DNA from: Komagataeibacter europaeus LMG 18890
GTDB lineage: Bacteria; Pseudomonadota; Alphaproteobacteria; Acetobacterales; Acetobacteraceae
NCBI RefSeq assembly: GCF_000285295.1
Contig: NZ_CADP01000001.1
Coordinates: 59,874 to 123,873, forward strand
Reading direction: 5' to 3'
Length of the DNA: 64,000 bases
In this document: in pieces, positions 56,523 through 64,000 of the stretch
Layout of the letters: every line of letters begins with the position of its first letter
How positions within the stretch are numbered: position 1 is the first letter of the stretch
Translations under genes and position numbers: made by a program
The notes under the pieces: model-generated
Databases searched by the model: none
Seen by the model: only the letters and a program-made list of their open reading frames with translations
Told to the model about the DNA's origin: nothing

Positions 56523-58663
56523 TGGGCATGCCCGACCTGTCACGCCACATGATGGCATTCAGCCCGCAGGTGCCGCTGTGGTGCATCTACATGTTGCTGG
56601 CCGCCGTGACCGTCATGGCGGTTGCGGGTCTGGCGCGCCGGGTGCGCGGCAGCATGTGGCGGCTTCTGGCTGGCCTGGGCGTGATCGCGTGGCTGTGTGA
56701 CCCGCAGCGCATTACCGAAACATGGCATCCGTTACCTGAAACCGCGCTGATCGTGGTGGACCAGTCGGCGTCCATGTCCGAACGCAACCGGGGCGACATG
56801 GCGCGCAACACCACCGAACGCCTGCAGGCCGAAATGAACCGCGTGCCGGGGCTTGTCCCGCGCATTGTCACGCTGCGCGAGGCCCGGCATGGCGGCACGC
56901 GGCTGTTTGGTGCGTTAAGGCAGGCGGCGGCGGATATCCCGCCTTCCCGCCTTGCGGGTGCTGTGCTGGTGACCGATGGCGAGGACCATGACATCCCCGC
57001 CAGCGTGCCCGACATGCTCAACCCCGATGACGGACACGGCCACCGCACGCTGCTGCCGCTGCATGTGCTGCTGACCGGCAGGGGAGAGGAAACGGACCGC
57101 CACCTGCGCGTGCTGCAGGCCCCGCCATTCGCCATCGTGGGCAAGGATGTCACCATCCGTGTAGAAATCGATGATCAGGGCGCGCACCCGGCCCCGGACG
57201 CCACCACCCAGCTTACCCTGACACAGGGCGATGGCACGACCTTCTCGCGCCCCGTGCGGATCGGGCAGCCACAGGACATCACCCTGCCCGTCACCCATCC
57301 GGGCGAGATGCTGGTCGGCCTGTCGGCCCCGGAACTGCCTGGCGAGGTCTCGACGCGAAACAACCATGATGTCGTGCGCATAAACGGCGTGCGGGACCGG
57401 CTGCGCGTGCTGCTGGTGTCAGGCACGCCCAACCAGGGCGAACGGGTATGGCGGCGGCTGCTGAAGGCCGACCCGTCGGTTGACCTTGTCCACTTCACCA
57501 TCCTGCGCCCGCCCGACCGTGATGACGGCACGCCGCTGTCGGACCTTGCGCTGATTGCCTTCCCGGTGAACGAACTGTTCCAGCAGAAGATCGATCAGTT
57601 CGACCTCATCATCCTCGACGGGTTTGAAAACCGGGGCATCCTGCCCGAAGCCTACCTGCGCAATATCGTCAACCACATCCGCGCGGGCGGCGGGCTGCTG
57701 CTGATCGGGGGGCCGGAATTCCTGACCCCCGGATCGCTGCAGGACACGCCGCTGTCGGATATCCTGCCCGCCCATGTGGCATCCGGCGATGGCATGACCG
57801 TGCGCCGCTTCCGGCCTGACCTTACGGAAACCGGCATGCGCCATCCCGTGACCTCCGGCCTGCCGGGGGCGCCTGACAGGGCGGGCGCGCAACCGGGATG
57901 GGGACCATGGTATCGCGGGCTGCGCACGGATTCCGCCAATGGCGAGGTCTTGATGACCGGCCCGGACCAGCAGCCCCTGCTGGTGCTTGACCATGCAGGC
58001 AAGGGGCGCGTCGCCTTCCTGCTGTCGGATCAGGCATGGCTGTGGTCGCATGGCGAAGGCGGCGGCGGACCGCAGTCGGAACTGCTGCGGCGGATTTCAC
58101 ACTGGCTGATGAAGGAGCCCGATCTGGAGGAAAACCAGCTTGAAGCCGCAATATCGGCAGGGCAGATGACCATCACGCGGCGTTCGGTCACCGCCGGGCC
58201 ACCGCCGGTTGTGCACGTGATCGGCCCCGATGGCGCCACGCAGGACATCACGCTGGAACCCGCGGGCAATACCGGCCTTGCCCGCGCCCGCCTGCCCGCG
58301 CGACAGGAGGGGATATGGACGGTGCGCGATGACGCGGGCCATGAAGCCTTTGCCGCCCCGCGCATGGAAGACCCGGTTGAATTTGCCGACCTGCGGGCAA
58401 CGGCGTCCCTGCTGGCGCCCATGGCGGCGGCAACCGGCGGGGGCGTGCACTGGCTGGGTGATGATCCGCAGGCCCCGTCCCTGCCGCGGGTGGTCATGGA
58501 AAACGGACGTGTCAGTTCGACAGCCGACCGGTTTGCCTTTCCCGCGCGCAACGCCCACAGCGTATCGGGACAGCAGGCCGCGTCCATGCTGCCTGCCTGG
58601 GCGGTGGGACTGTTCGTGCTGGTCATGCTGCTGCTGGCATGGTGGCGGGAAAGCCGTTCCTGA
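56519..58663 (+). CDS. membrane protein with VWA-like and glutamine amidotransferase-like domains
   Basis: A 714-residue protein. N-terminal helices at about 18-37 and 47-60 lead to a VWA domain with intact MIDAS start D81-Q-S83-A-S85 (IVVDQSASM) and VLVTDGEDHD near 148. A GATase-like region (FDLIILDGFENRGILP, GGGLLLIGGPEFL) spans about 360-490. A C-terminal helix (about 690-708) ends the protein. This is the metal-binding VWA partner a MoxR ATPase would serve. It completes moxR-DUF58-DUF4159-VWA. Confidence 0.85.
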   Translation: MMGMPDLSRHMMAFSPQVPLWCIYMLLAAVTVMAVAGLARRVRGSMWRLLAGLGVIAWLCDPQRITETWHPLPETALIVVDQSASMSERNRGDMARNTTERLQAEMNRVPGLVPRIVTLREARHGGTRLFGALRQAAADIPPSRLAGAVLVTDGEDHDIPASVPDMLNPDDGHGHRTLLPLHVLLTGRGEETDRHLRVLQAPPFAIVGKDVTIRVEIDDQGAHPAPDATTQLTLTQGDGTTFSRPVRIGQPQDITLPVTHPGEMLVGLSAPELPGEVSTRNNHDVVRINGVRDRLRVLLVSGTPNQGERVWRRLLKADPSVDLVHFTILRPPDRDDGTPLSDLALIAFPVNELFQQKIDQFDLIILDGFENRGILPEAYLRNIVNHIRAGGGLLLIGGPEFLTPGSLQDTPLSDILPAHVASGDGMTVRRFRPDLTETGMRHPVTSGLPGAPDRAGAQPGWGPWYRGLRTDSANGEVLMTGPDQQPLLVLDHAGKGRVAFLLSDQAWLWSHGEGGGGPQSELLRRISHWLMKEPDLEENQLEAAISAGQMTITRRSVTAGPPPVVHVIGPDGATQDITLEPAGNTGLARARLPARQEGIWTVRDDAGHEAFAAPRMEDPVEFADLRATASLLAPMAAATGGGVHWLGDDPQAPSLPRVVMENGRVSSTADRFAFPARNAHSVSGQQAASMLPAWAVGLFVLVMLLLAWWRESRS

Positions 58664-58781
58664 CAGAAAGATGATTAGGCATCGCATCCGCCGCAATTTT
58701 GCGGTAATCACCAGAACTGTCGGGTGGCATGCGGCCGTTTCGCATGCCTGGTCGAACGCTCGCTCACTCTCGGGACAGGAC

Positions 58782-59378
58782 ATGATTTCCAGATCCGGTA
58801 TTTATCTTCTTGCCGCCGCCCTGTTCGCAGGCGTCCCCTGCCTGTGCATGCCCCTTCACATGGCGTACGCACAGGATGCCGACGAAGCGGAAGCCGAGGG
58901 CGAGGCCGCTGAAGCCGCGAAAAAGGCCGAAGCCCGCCGCGCGGCCAAGGCAGCCGCCCCGCCTGCCGCCCTGCCCGGCGCGGAATCGCGTGAAGAAGAA
59001 CATGGTCACGCCAGCGCGGACATGAACCCGACCGATGCGCTGTTCGACGCCATCAACCGTGGCAGCCTGGGCGCCGCGAAGGAAGCCCTGAACCGGGGCG
59101 CGGACATGACGGGCCATAACGTGCTGGGGCAGACGCCGCTGGACATGGCGATTGACCTGAACCGCAACGACATCACCTTCCTGCTGCTGTCGATGCGTAC
59201 CTTCTCGGATTCGGACCCGCACTTCGCATCGAACAGCCTTGCGGAAGGCGAGGATGACACGCCACCGCTGACCATGCCGCGTCATGCCTCCACCACCGCC
59301 ACCATCGACCACCGTTATGACGCATCCGGCGGACATGCCGACCCGTCCATCGGGTTCCTCGGCTTCGGGGGCAGCTAG
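58782..59378 (+). CDS. small secreted ankyrin-like protein
   Basis: A 198-residue protein with a signal peptide (hydrophobic core GIYLLAAALFAGVPCLCM; cleavage likely after AYA near residue 29). An Ala/Glu/Lys-rich stretch follows (about 30-65, DEAEAEGEAAEAAKKAEARR). Then come ankyrin-like repeats (NPTDALFDAINRGSLGAAKE; NVLGQTPLDMAIDLNRNDI) and a Ser/Thr-rich tail. The start is ATG 58782 with ACAGG upstream; the frame is open from 58230 but that overlaps the VWA gene. It may be read with that operon. Role unknown. Confidence 0.75.
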   Translation: MISRSGIYLLAAALFAGVPCLCMPLHMAYAQDADEAEAEGEAAEAAKKAEARRAAKAAAPPAALPGAESREEEHGHASADMNPTDALFDAINRGSLGAAKEALNRGADMTGHNVLGQTPLDMAIDLNRNDITFLLLSMRTFSDSDPHFASNSLAEGEDDTPPLTMPRHASTTATIDHRYDASGGHADPSIGFLGFGGS

Positions 59379-59390
59379 AAGACGTTTTTT

Positions 59391-59434
59391 GGTGAAGCTT
59401 TTTTGGAAATAACGGCGACACCCGAAAAACTTTT
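59391..59434. repeat. dispersed double-hairpin intergenic element, copy 4 (shortened)
   Basis: GGTGAAGCTTTTTTGGAAA followed by CGGCGACACCCGAAAAACTTT. The middle of the element, with most of both hairpins, is deleted, and the two ends remain. It sits between the ankyrin gene and the D12 methyltransferase (convergent) and ends 23 bases before the methyltransferase stop (59458). Confidence 0.75.
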
Positions 59435-59457
59435 ATTCTTTAATCAACACGTTATTT

Positions 59458-60738
59458 TCAAGCATCGCCTGGCGGGTTCAGTCGCGCTTCCATGGCCATG
59501 ATTTCCTGCACGATCTGATCCGGGGTGCTGGCGCCACGGCCGCGCGTATCGGTCAGCAGGATGAATTCAACGGTCATCGGGCGCGCCGAATAACGCTGGC
59601 GGCTGACGCGATAGCGTTTGTAGCCACGGGTAAAGACCCGCACATCGCCGCGTTCACAATTCGCACGGACCATATCGTGCAATGGAATGAAGCCATCGGT
59701 GCTGTAGCTGGTGGCGATCCAGCGCGTATCCAGCACAGATAACAGGTCGCGATAGGCCGCAAGCGCCTGCCGGCGGTGGTTGTACGGGCTACGCCGCTGC
59801 GTGCGCCAGTCCTGCCGGATCGCGGCCTTGTCGCGTCCCGTGATCTTTGGCGCAAGGTCGGGCTGGTCCCACAGCGTGACCGTATTCAGGACATGGTAAT
59901 TCGCGCCGTACGGGTGCTGGTTGTAGGGCGGGTCCACATAGGCAATGGCCGCCTCCCCCACCTGTCCGGCCAGTTGGGTGGCAAGGGCGTGCGCATCCAT
60001 CCGCACGACCGTATTGTCGCGTCCATTATCGATAAAACACGCGGGCTGCAGATGCAGGTCGGCTGCGATGCGGTACAGCGCCGTGCCGGTACGCCCGCCC
60101 CAGCCGCGGTGAAATCCCTTGAACAGGCCGCTGGTATTGCTGTTGTAGCTGGCGCTGTACAACAAGGGGGCAAGCAGGCAGGCCTTCTGCCCGGCATCCA
60201 GCAGCCCGTCATGATCCCATTGCGCGATCCGTTCGCGGATGGCGTCAATGCGCATGCCATTCTTGCGCATGTAGAACATCCGGTCACGCGCCGTATCATA
60301 CTGCACGTCATCATCGGGGCACAGGTGACGGGTCACCCACCCTTCCCGTGGTGGCAGGGCATTCAGTTCGGCCATGACCTGCGCATAGTCGCGGCCACCG
60401 TGGAAACACGGCGGTGCAGACGTGCCGACATGGCAGCGGTTCAGTACCTCGCTATACGGTTCCCAGTCATTGGTCAGAACACGGAAACCAAGCCATTTGG
60501 CCAGGCGGGAGACAACGCCGGTGCCCGCAAACAGGTCCACGAAATCGGTCCGGGCGGGAATTTCTTCCGTGGCGGCGATGGCCTGCGCGATCAGGCCCAG
60601 CAGTTTACGCTTGTTTCCGATATAGGGAATAAGCTGGCTGTACAGGTAGTCATCGGTCTGCAGGGCGGAATGGCGGGCCGCGTTCCATTCCATCGCGGGC
60701 AGGCCATGCGGGCCGCCATGATCCGGGCGCCGGTTCAC
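59458..60738 (-). CDS. D12-class N6-adenine DNA methyltransferase
   Basis: A 426-residue methyltransferase. Motif X/N-terminal signature QLIPYIGNKRKLL near 34, motif I VDLFAGTGVVSRLAKW near 67 and motif IV AYVDPPYNQHPYG near 270 (D-P-P-Y) define the D12 (Dam/DpnM-like) group. Start GTG 60738, with ATG 60693 a later option. It follows ccrM by 44 bases on the same strand. No restriction endonuclease is beside it, so it may be an orphan or regulatory enzyme. Its target sequence is unknown. Confidence 0.88.
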   Translation of the reverse strand: MNRRPDHGGPHGLPAMEWNAARHSALQTDDYLYSQLIPYIGNKRKLLGLIAQAIAATEEIPARTDFVDLFAGTGVVSRLAKWLGFRVLTNDWEPYSEVLNRCHVGTSAPPCFHGGRDYAQVMAELNALPPREGWVTRHLCPDDDVQYDTARDRMFYMRKNGMRIDAIRERIAQWDHDGLLDAGQKACLLAPLLYSASYNSNTSGLFKGFHRGWGGRTGTALYRIAADLHLQPACFIDNGRDNTVVRMDAHALATQLAGQVGEAAIAYVDPPYNQHPYGANYHVLNTVTLWDQPDLAPKITGRDKAAIRQDWRTQRRSPYNHRRQALAAYRDLLSVLDTRWIATSYSTDGFIPLHDMVRANCERGDVRVFTRGYKRYRVSRQRYSARPMTVEFILLTDTRGRGASTPDQIVQEIMAMEARLNPPGDA

Positions 60739-60782
60739 GCCGCCATGTCCATGAATGTTGCTGTCCGCCCCTGCCCCATTGT

Positions 60783-61886
60783 TCAGGAGGCGACGGCTGC
60801 CTGCTCCGCCCGGATTTCACCGCGCAGCACATCAAGCTGGGTCTGCTCGCCCTCACGCTCGAAATACCAGAAGGTCCAGCCATTGCATGACGGCGCATTG
60901 GTCAGCAGCGCACCCATTTTATGGATCGACCCCCGGTGCCGTCCACTGACCAGCGTACCATCGGGCGATACGGTGGCGCGCACCCGCTTCTGCCGGTCCG
61001 TAAGCACCGTGCCCGCAGGCACCATGCCCCGTTCCACCAGTACGCCAAAGGGCACACGCGGGCTTTCGCGCCGGGCGGGCGTGGTCTGCACGCTGTCCAG
61101 GGGCACGGGCTTTTCACGCCGGGCGCGGCCGATCGCGGCCTCGGCATAATCGGGATGGCGCTCGATCCCGATAAAGCGGCGGCGCAGCCTGCGCGCCATG
61201 GCGGTGGTGGTGCCGGTGCCGGTAAAAGGGTCCAGTACCACGTCATCCACATTGGTTGACGCCACCAGCACGCGATGCAGCAGGCTTTCCGGTTTCTGGG
61301 TGGGGTGCAGTTTCAGGCCATGTTCGTTACGCAGCCGTTCGCCACCGGTACATAGCGGCAGATACCAGTCCGAGCGCATCTGCACATCGTCATTGAGCGC
61401 CTTCATCGCCTGGTAATTGAAGCGGTAACGACTGTCCGGCCCCCGTGCCGCCCAGATCAGCGTTTCATGCGCGTTGGTGAAACGGCGGCCCCGGAAATTG
61501 GGCATGGGATTGGACTTGCGCCAGATCACGTCATTGAGGATCCAGAACCCCAGATCCTGCAGGATCGCGCCAATGCGGAAAATGTTATGGTATGATCCGA
61601 TCACCCATATCGTGCCGTCCTTGCGCAGCACGCGGCGCGCTTCGGTCAGCCATGCACGGGTGAATTCGTCATAGGCCTGAAGGTCGGTGAATTTGTCCCA
61701 GTCATCATCCACCCCATCGACAACGCTGTCATCGGGACGGCGCAGTTCACCCTTCAACTGCAGGTTGTATGGCGGATCCGCGAACACGCAGTCGATCGAC
61801 CCTGCGGGCAGGGTGCGCATCATCTCGACACAGTCCCCCCGCAACACCTGGTCCAGGGGCAATTCCATCATAACCGCACCGCTCAT
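60783..61886 (-). CDS. ccrM: cell-cycle GANTC DNA methyltransferase CcrM
   Basis: Methylates adenine in GANTC after replication and thereby times gene expression in alphaproteobacteria. 367 residues. Beta-class order: motif IV ADPPYNLQL at about 36-44, motif I VLDPFTGTGTTTAMARRL near 220. The C-terminal extension (about 275-360, GVLVERGMVPAGTVLTDR; CNGWTFWYFE) is the CcrM DNA-recognition domain. The start is 7 bases after the rnhB stop. GANTC sites cluster upstream of rnhB (62566-62696), where the operon promoter should be. Confidence 0.96.
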   Translation of the reverse strand: MSGAVMMELPLDQVLRGDCVEMMRTLPAGSIDCVFADPPYNLQLKGELRRPDDSVVDGVDDDWDKFTDLQAYDEFTRAWLTEARRVLRKDGTIWVIGSYHNIFRIGAILQDLGFWILNDVIWRKSNPMPNFRGRRFTNAHETLIWAARGPDSRYRFNYQAMKALNDDVQMRSDWYLPLCTGGERLRNEHGLKLHPTQKPESLLHRVLVASTNVDDVVLDPFTGTGTTTAMARRLRRRFIGIERHPDYAEAAIGRARREKPVPLDSVQTTPARRESPRVPFGVLVERGMVPAGTVLTDRQKRVRATVSPDGTLVSGRHRGSIHKMGALLTNAPSCNGWTFWYFEREGEQTQLDVLRGEIRAEQAAVAS

Positions 61887-61893
61887 GAATTGT

Positions 61894-62547
61894 TCAGCAT
61901 GATGGCTGCTCCGCGCTTTGGGGTGAAGAAGGGGAAACGGAAGCCTGCATGATGCGGCGCACCGTGCCGAACGCCGCGCGATGGTGGGGGCTTACGCCAT
62001 CCGCCATCAGGGCCGCGCGGTGGATCGCGGTACCATAGCCCGCGTTGCGGTCCCAGCCATAGCCGGGCCAGCGCCGGGCCAGCCGTGTCATCAGCCGGTC
62101 GCGCACGACCTTGGCCACCACGGACGCCGCCGAAATGGACAGGCTGATCGCATCACCCCCCACGACGCATTGCGCCGGACACCCGAAATCGGGTGCGGCG
62201 TTTCCATCAACCAGAACCAGTTCAGGGGATTGCGGCAGGCGACCGACCGCACGCTGCATGGCGATCCATGAGGCGCGGAGAATATTGTAATGTTCGATTT
62301 CAGCGACGGATGCGCCCGCCACCCCGATCAGGACACCGGGGGTGACGTGCAGCACGTCATAAAGCTGCTGCCTGACTTTCGGCTTCAGCTTTTTTGAATC
62401 ATCCAGCCTGTCCGCCAGCGCGCCCGGAACGCCCGACAGGAACATGACCGCGGCGGCGATGACAGGTCCGGCCAGCGGGCCACGACCTACCTCATCCACA
62501 CCGGCGACACGTCCCCCATGGGCGTTTTCAAGCGCGTAATCGGGCAT
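61894..62547 (-). CDS. rnhB: ribonuclease HII
   Basis: Cleaves RNA-DNA hybrids and removes single ribonucleotides. 217 residues from ATG 62547 with AGGAAGGA upstream; the open frame extends to 62598 but that region is an inverted repeat. [14 protein letters not shown] near residue 16 holds two catalytic acids; [33 protein letters not shown] and [12 protein letters not shown] complete the motifs. It is first in rnhB-ccrM-D12 methyltransferase. Confidence 0.96.
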   Translation of the reverse strand: MPDYALENAHGGRVAGVDEVGRGPLAGPVIAAAVMFLSGVPGALADRLDDSKKLKPKVRQQLYDVLHVTPGVLIGVAGASVAEIEHYNILRASWIAMQRAVGRLPQSPELVLVDGNAAPDFGCPAQCVVGGDAISLSISAASVVAKVVRDRLMTRLARRWPGYGWDRNAGYGTAIHRAALMADGVSPHHRAAFGTVRRIMQASVSPSSPQSAEQPSC

Positions 62548-62565
62548 CCATTCCTTCCTGATCGT

Positions 62566-62598
62566 ATGCGAATCGGACCATGATGGCCCGATTCGCAT
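62566..62598. promoter_or_regulatory. 11-bp inverted repeat with a GANTC site in each arm, upstream of rnhB-ccrM
   Basis: ATGCGAATCGG (62566-62576) pairs perfectly with CCGATTCGCAT (62588-62598) across 11 bases. GAATC (62570-62574) and GATTC (62590-62594) are CcrM targets. It is 19-51 bases before the rnhB start, in the likely promoter or leader of the operon encoding CcrM. Confidence 0.65.
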
Positions 62599-62657
62599 CG
62601 AATTTCCGTTCTGGAAGGATGGAAACCATTTTTATGCAGGGTTGCGCAAGATGCTGT

Positions 62658-62696
62658 GGACTCATCGAGTCCCTTAAAATGAAAAAAAAACGACTC
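62658..62696. promoter_or_regulatory. further GANTC cluster: GGACTC-ATC-GAGTCC and GACTC
   Basis: GGACTC (62658-62663) and GAGTCC (62667-62672) form a 6-bp inverted repeat and contain two GANTC sites. A third, GACTC, is at 62692-62696 next to a nine-base A run. Together with the upstream repeat this gives five sites in 127 bases, where about one per 256 is expected by chance. Confidence 0.55.
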
Positions 62697-62704
62697 GACC
62701 CGGT

Positions 62705-63007
62705 TCAGCCCTTGCGACGGGGCAGGAAAATCAGCCCCATGATAGTGCCCAGCACGGCTGCAATCCCCAGCGAAAACAGCGGGCGTTCGCGCACGAACGT
62801 CACCGCGCGTTCAACCTTGCCTTCGCCTTCCTCATACAGGTCGGCGAATTCCTGGCGCGCCATGCCCGAAAGCTGGTCCATCTTGCCTTCCGCCTGCATG
62901 CCCATGTTGCCCGTCAGGCCACCGGCGGCGTCCTTCAGGCGGCCAACGCCTTCGTCCATGACGCCTTCGGCCTTTGTCTCGATGGTCTTTGCCTTGTCTT
63001 CCGACAT
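62705..63007 (-). CDS. CsbD-like protein with C-terminal membrane helix
   Basis: A 100-residue stress-type protein. Residues 1-60 resemble the CsbD family (KAEGVMDEGVGRLKDAAGGLTG). The C-terminal part (VRERPLFSLGIAAVLGTIMG and the basic end FLPRRKG) resembles the membrane-anchor helix of DUF883/ElaB proteins. ElaB-type proteins can tie to ribosomes or the inner membrane; a hybrid like this has no defined role. GGAGTG precedes the ATG. It is divergent from the last gene. Confidence 0.82.
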   Translation of the reverse strand: MSEDKAKTIETKAEGVMDEGVGRLKDAAGGLTGNMGMQAEGKMDQLSGMARQEFADLYEEGEGKVERAVTFVRERPLFSLGIAAVLGTIMGLIFLPRRKG

Positions 63008-63053
63008 CGTTCACACTCCGTTGTATCGCTTGGTTTGTAGCGTTGGCCTATAA

Positions 63054-63066
63054 CGCCATGATGGCG
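63054..63066. promoter_or_regulatory. 13-bp inverted repeat between the CsbD-like gene and the MFS gene
   Basis: CGCCAT (63054-63059) and ATGGCG (63061-63066) around a single G. It lies in the divergent gap 35 bases before the transporter start. Short, so it could be chance; an operator is possible. Confidence 0.3.
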
Positions 63067-63101
63067 CTTACGGTTCCGTACCGCCTATATCATGCATGAT
63101 C

Positions 63102-64000
63102 ATGTCCCCCTTGACGACCGCCCCCGCCACATTCCCCCCACCTTCGCCCGGCGTGACGCCCCCGTCACGCGCCCGCAAGCGGATCATGGCGCTGATTGTC
63201 GCAAGCCTCATGATGATGGAACAGATCGACGGCACGGCCCTGACCACGGCGCTGCCCGCCATGGCGGGGGATTTCCATGTCGATATTCCACAGACCAGCA
63301 TCGCGCTGACGGTGTACATGCTGGGCCTTGCCGCCCTGATCCCGGCATCGGGCCACGTGGCCGAACGCTTTGGCAGCCGGACCACGCTGCGCTGCGCCAT
63401 CGCGCTGTTCCTGTCGGGTTCGCTCCTGTGCGGCTGGGCGCCCAGCCTGCCGGTGCTGGCGCTGGCGCGGCTGGTGCAGGGGGCGGGTGGCGCGATGATG
63501 GTTCCCGTCGGGCGGCTGGTGATCCTGCAGAACGTGCCCAAGTCGGAACTGCTGTCCGCCATGGCGTGGGTCATGCTGCCCGCCACCATCGGTCCCATGG
63601 CCGGGCCCGTGCTGGGGGGCGTGCTGACATCGTGGCTGTCCTGGCGGTGGATTTTCTACATCAACATCCCGCTGGGGCTGCTTGCCATTGGCCTGACGGG
63701 GCGGTTCATTCCGCAGATCCGCGCGGCCCGGCCGCCACCGTTCGACCTGCGCGGCAACATCGTGTCCGCAACCGGGCTGGCGGGGCTGATCTTCGGCATG
63801 GAAATGCTGACCCATCCGGGTTTCCCGCCCATCATATCGGCGGGGCTGCTGCTGCTTGCCCCGCTCTGCGCCGTGGCCTACCTGCGCCATGCGCGTGGGA
63901 CGGACCACCCGGTGCTGGACCTGTCGCTGCTGCGGGTGGCGACATTCCGCATCTCGGTCATGGCGGGCGGGTTTACGCGCATTGCGACAGCGGGGATCAT
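63102..64000 (+). CDS. DHA2-family MFS transporter, N-terminal part
   Basis: Proton-driven exporter of the EmrB/QacA group, cut by the right edge after about 299 codons. The N-terminus reads ARKRIMALIVASLMMMEQID then TALTTALPAMAGDFHV. Motif A-like GHVAERFGSRTTLR near residue 88 and motif C-like GPMAGPVLGGVLTSW near 167 are visible, followed by SWRWIFYINIPLG. ATG 63096 is an alternative start. It is not the emrB gene above but a second paralogue. Substrate unknown. Confidence 0.9.
   Translation, partial: MSPLTTAPATFPPPSPGVTPPSRARKRIMALIVASLMMMEQIDGTALTTALPAMAGDFHVDIPQTSIALTVYMLGLAALIPASGHVAERFGSRTTLRCAIALFLSGSLLCGWAPSLPVLALARLVQGAGGAMMVPVGRLVILQNVPKSELLSAMAWVMLPATIGPMAGPVLGGVLTSWLSWRWIFYINIPLGLLAIGLTGRFIPQIRAARPPPFDLRGNIVSATGLAGLIFGMEMLTHPGFPPIISAGLLLLAPLCAVAYLRHARGTDHPVLDLSLLRVATFRISVMAGGFTRIATAGI

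Noticed and set aside
59458-60738. complete restriction-modification system
   Set aside because: A methyltransferase is present but no endonuclease gene lies on either side.
62681-62690. poly-A/T run as terminator of the CsbD-like gene
   Set aside because: No good stem directly precedes the T-run on the minus strand, so I list only the GANTC hairpin.

Overview
The window looks like a chromosomal segment of an alphaproteobacterium in the acetic acid bacteria (Acetobacteraceae, most like Komagataeibacter/Gluconacetobacter). The reasons are the high G+C content, the alphaproteobacterial gene neighbourhoods (yqeY-dnaG-rpoD, gpmI-envC-ctpA-rppH, rnhB-ccrM) and the protein sequences. The genus is inferred from memory of the families, not from a search. 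I see no rRNA, tRNA, insertion sequence, prophage or CRISPR. No gene-free stretch exceeds 300 bases.

Layout. 1-2.7 kb: start of gloB, a methyltransferase, and the phosphatidylethanolamine pair psd-pssA. 2.8-9.1 kb (minus strand): six genes in the order hyfB-C-E-F-G-I. They encode a hydrogenase-4/complex I-like membrane complex whose large subunit has lost the nickel-iron cysteine ligands, an Ehr-type (energy-converting hydrogenase related) complex. 9.2-12 kb: aldo/keto reductase, holC, pepA. 12.2-16.1 kb (plus): cysQ, tsaC, a coiled-coil membrane protein and an FAD-linked 2-hydroxyacid dehydrogenase. 16.2-23.1 kb: envelope cluster lptF-lptG-lptD-surA-rsmA, then convergent cfa. 24.4-25.8 kb: ribosomal operon rpsF-rpsR-rplI. 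26-27 kb: a hypothetical protein and a GNAT acetyltransferase. 27-31.5 kb: yqeY-dnaG-rpoD, divergent from carA-carB.

CarA is read in frame with an N-terminal helix-turn-helix-like domain, and two matched GGGAA-N5-TTCCC palindromes lie just upstream. Next come greA, ilvA, upp and msrB (36.4-39.4 kb), then gpmI-envC-ctpA-rppH and a convergent second Nudix gene (39.5-45.1 kb). EmrAB and an exporter-type ABC transporter follow (45.2-49.8 kb), with a perfect operator-like palindrome upstream of emrA. 49.8-58.7 kb holds cca and a DUF1285 gene on the minus strand and, divergently, a MoxR ATPase/DUF58/DUF4159/VWA operon, then a small secreted ankyrin-like gene. 59.4-62.6 kb holds rnhB-ccrM plus a second D12-class DNA adenine methyltransferase, with five GANTC sites upstream. 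The window ends with a CsbD-like membrane protein and a truncated DHA2 transporter.

A dispersed element of about 70 bp, built from two adjacent hairpins, occurs four times in the same orientation. Each copy lies 2-23 bases past the stop codon of a minus-strand gene. The most interesting items are the NiFe-less Ehr complex, the HTH-CarA fusion with its candidate operators, the GANTC cluster before rnhB-ccrM, and this repeat family.
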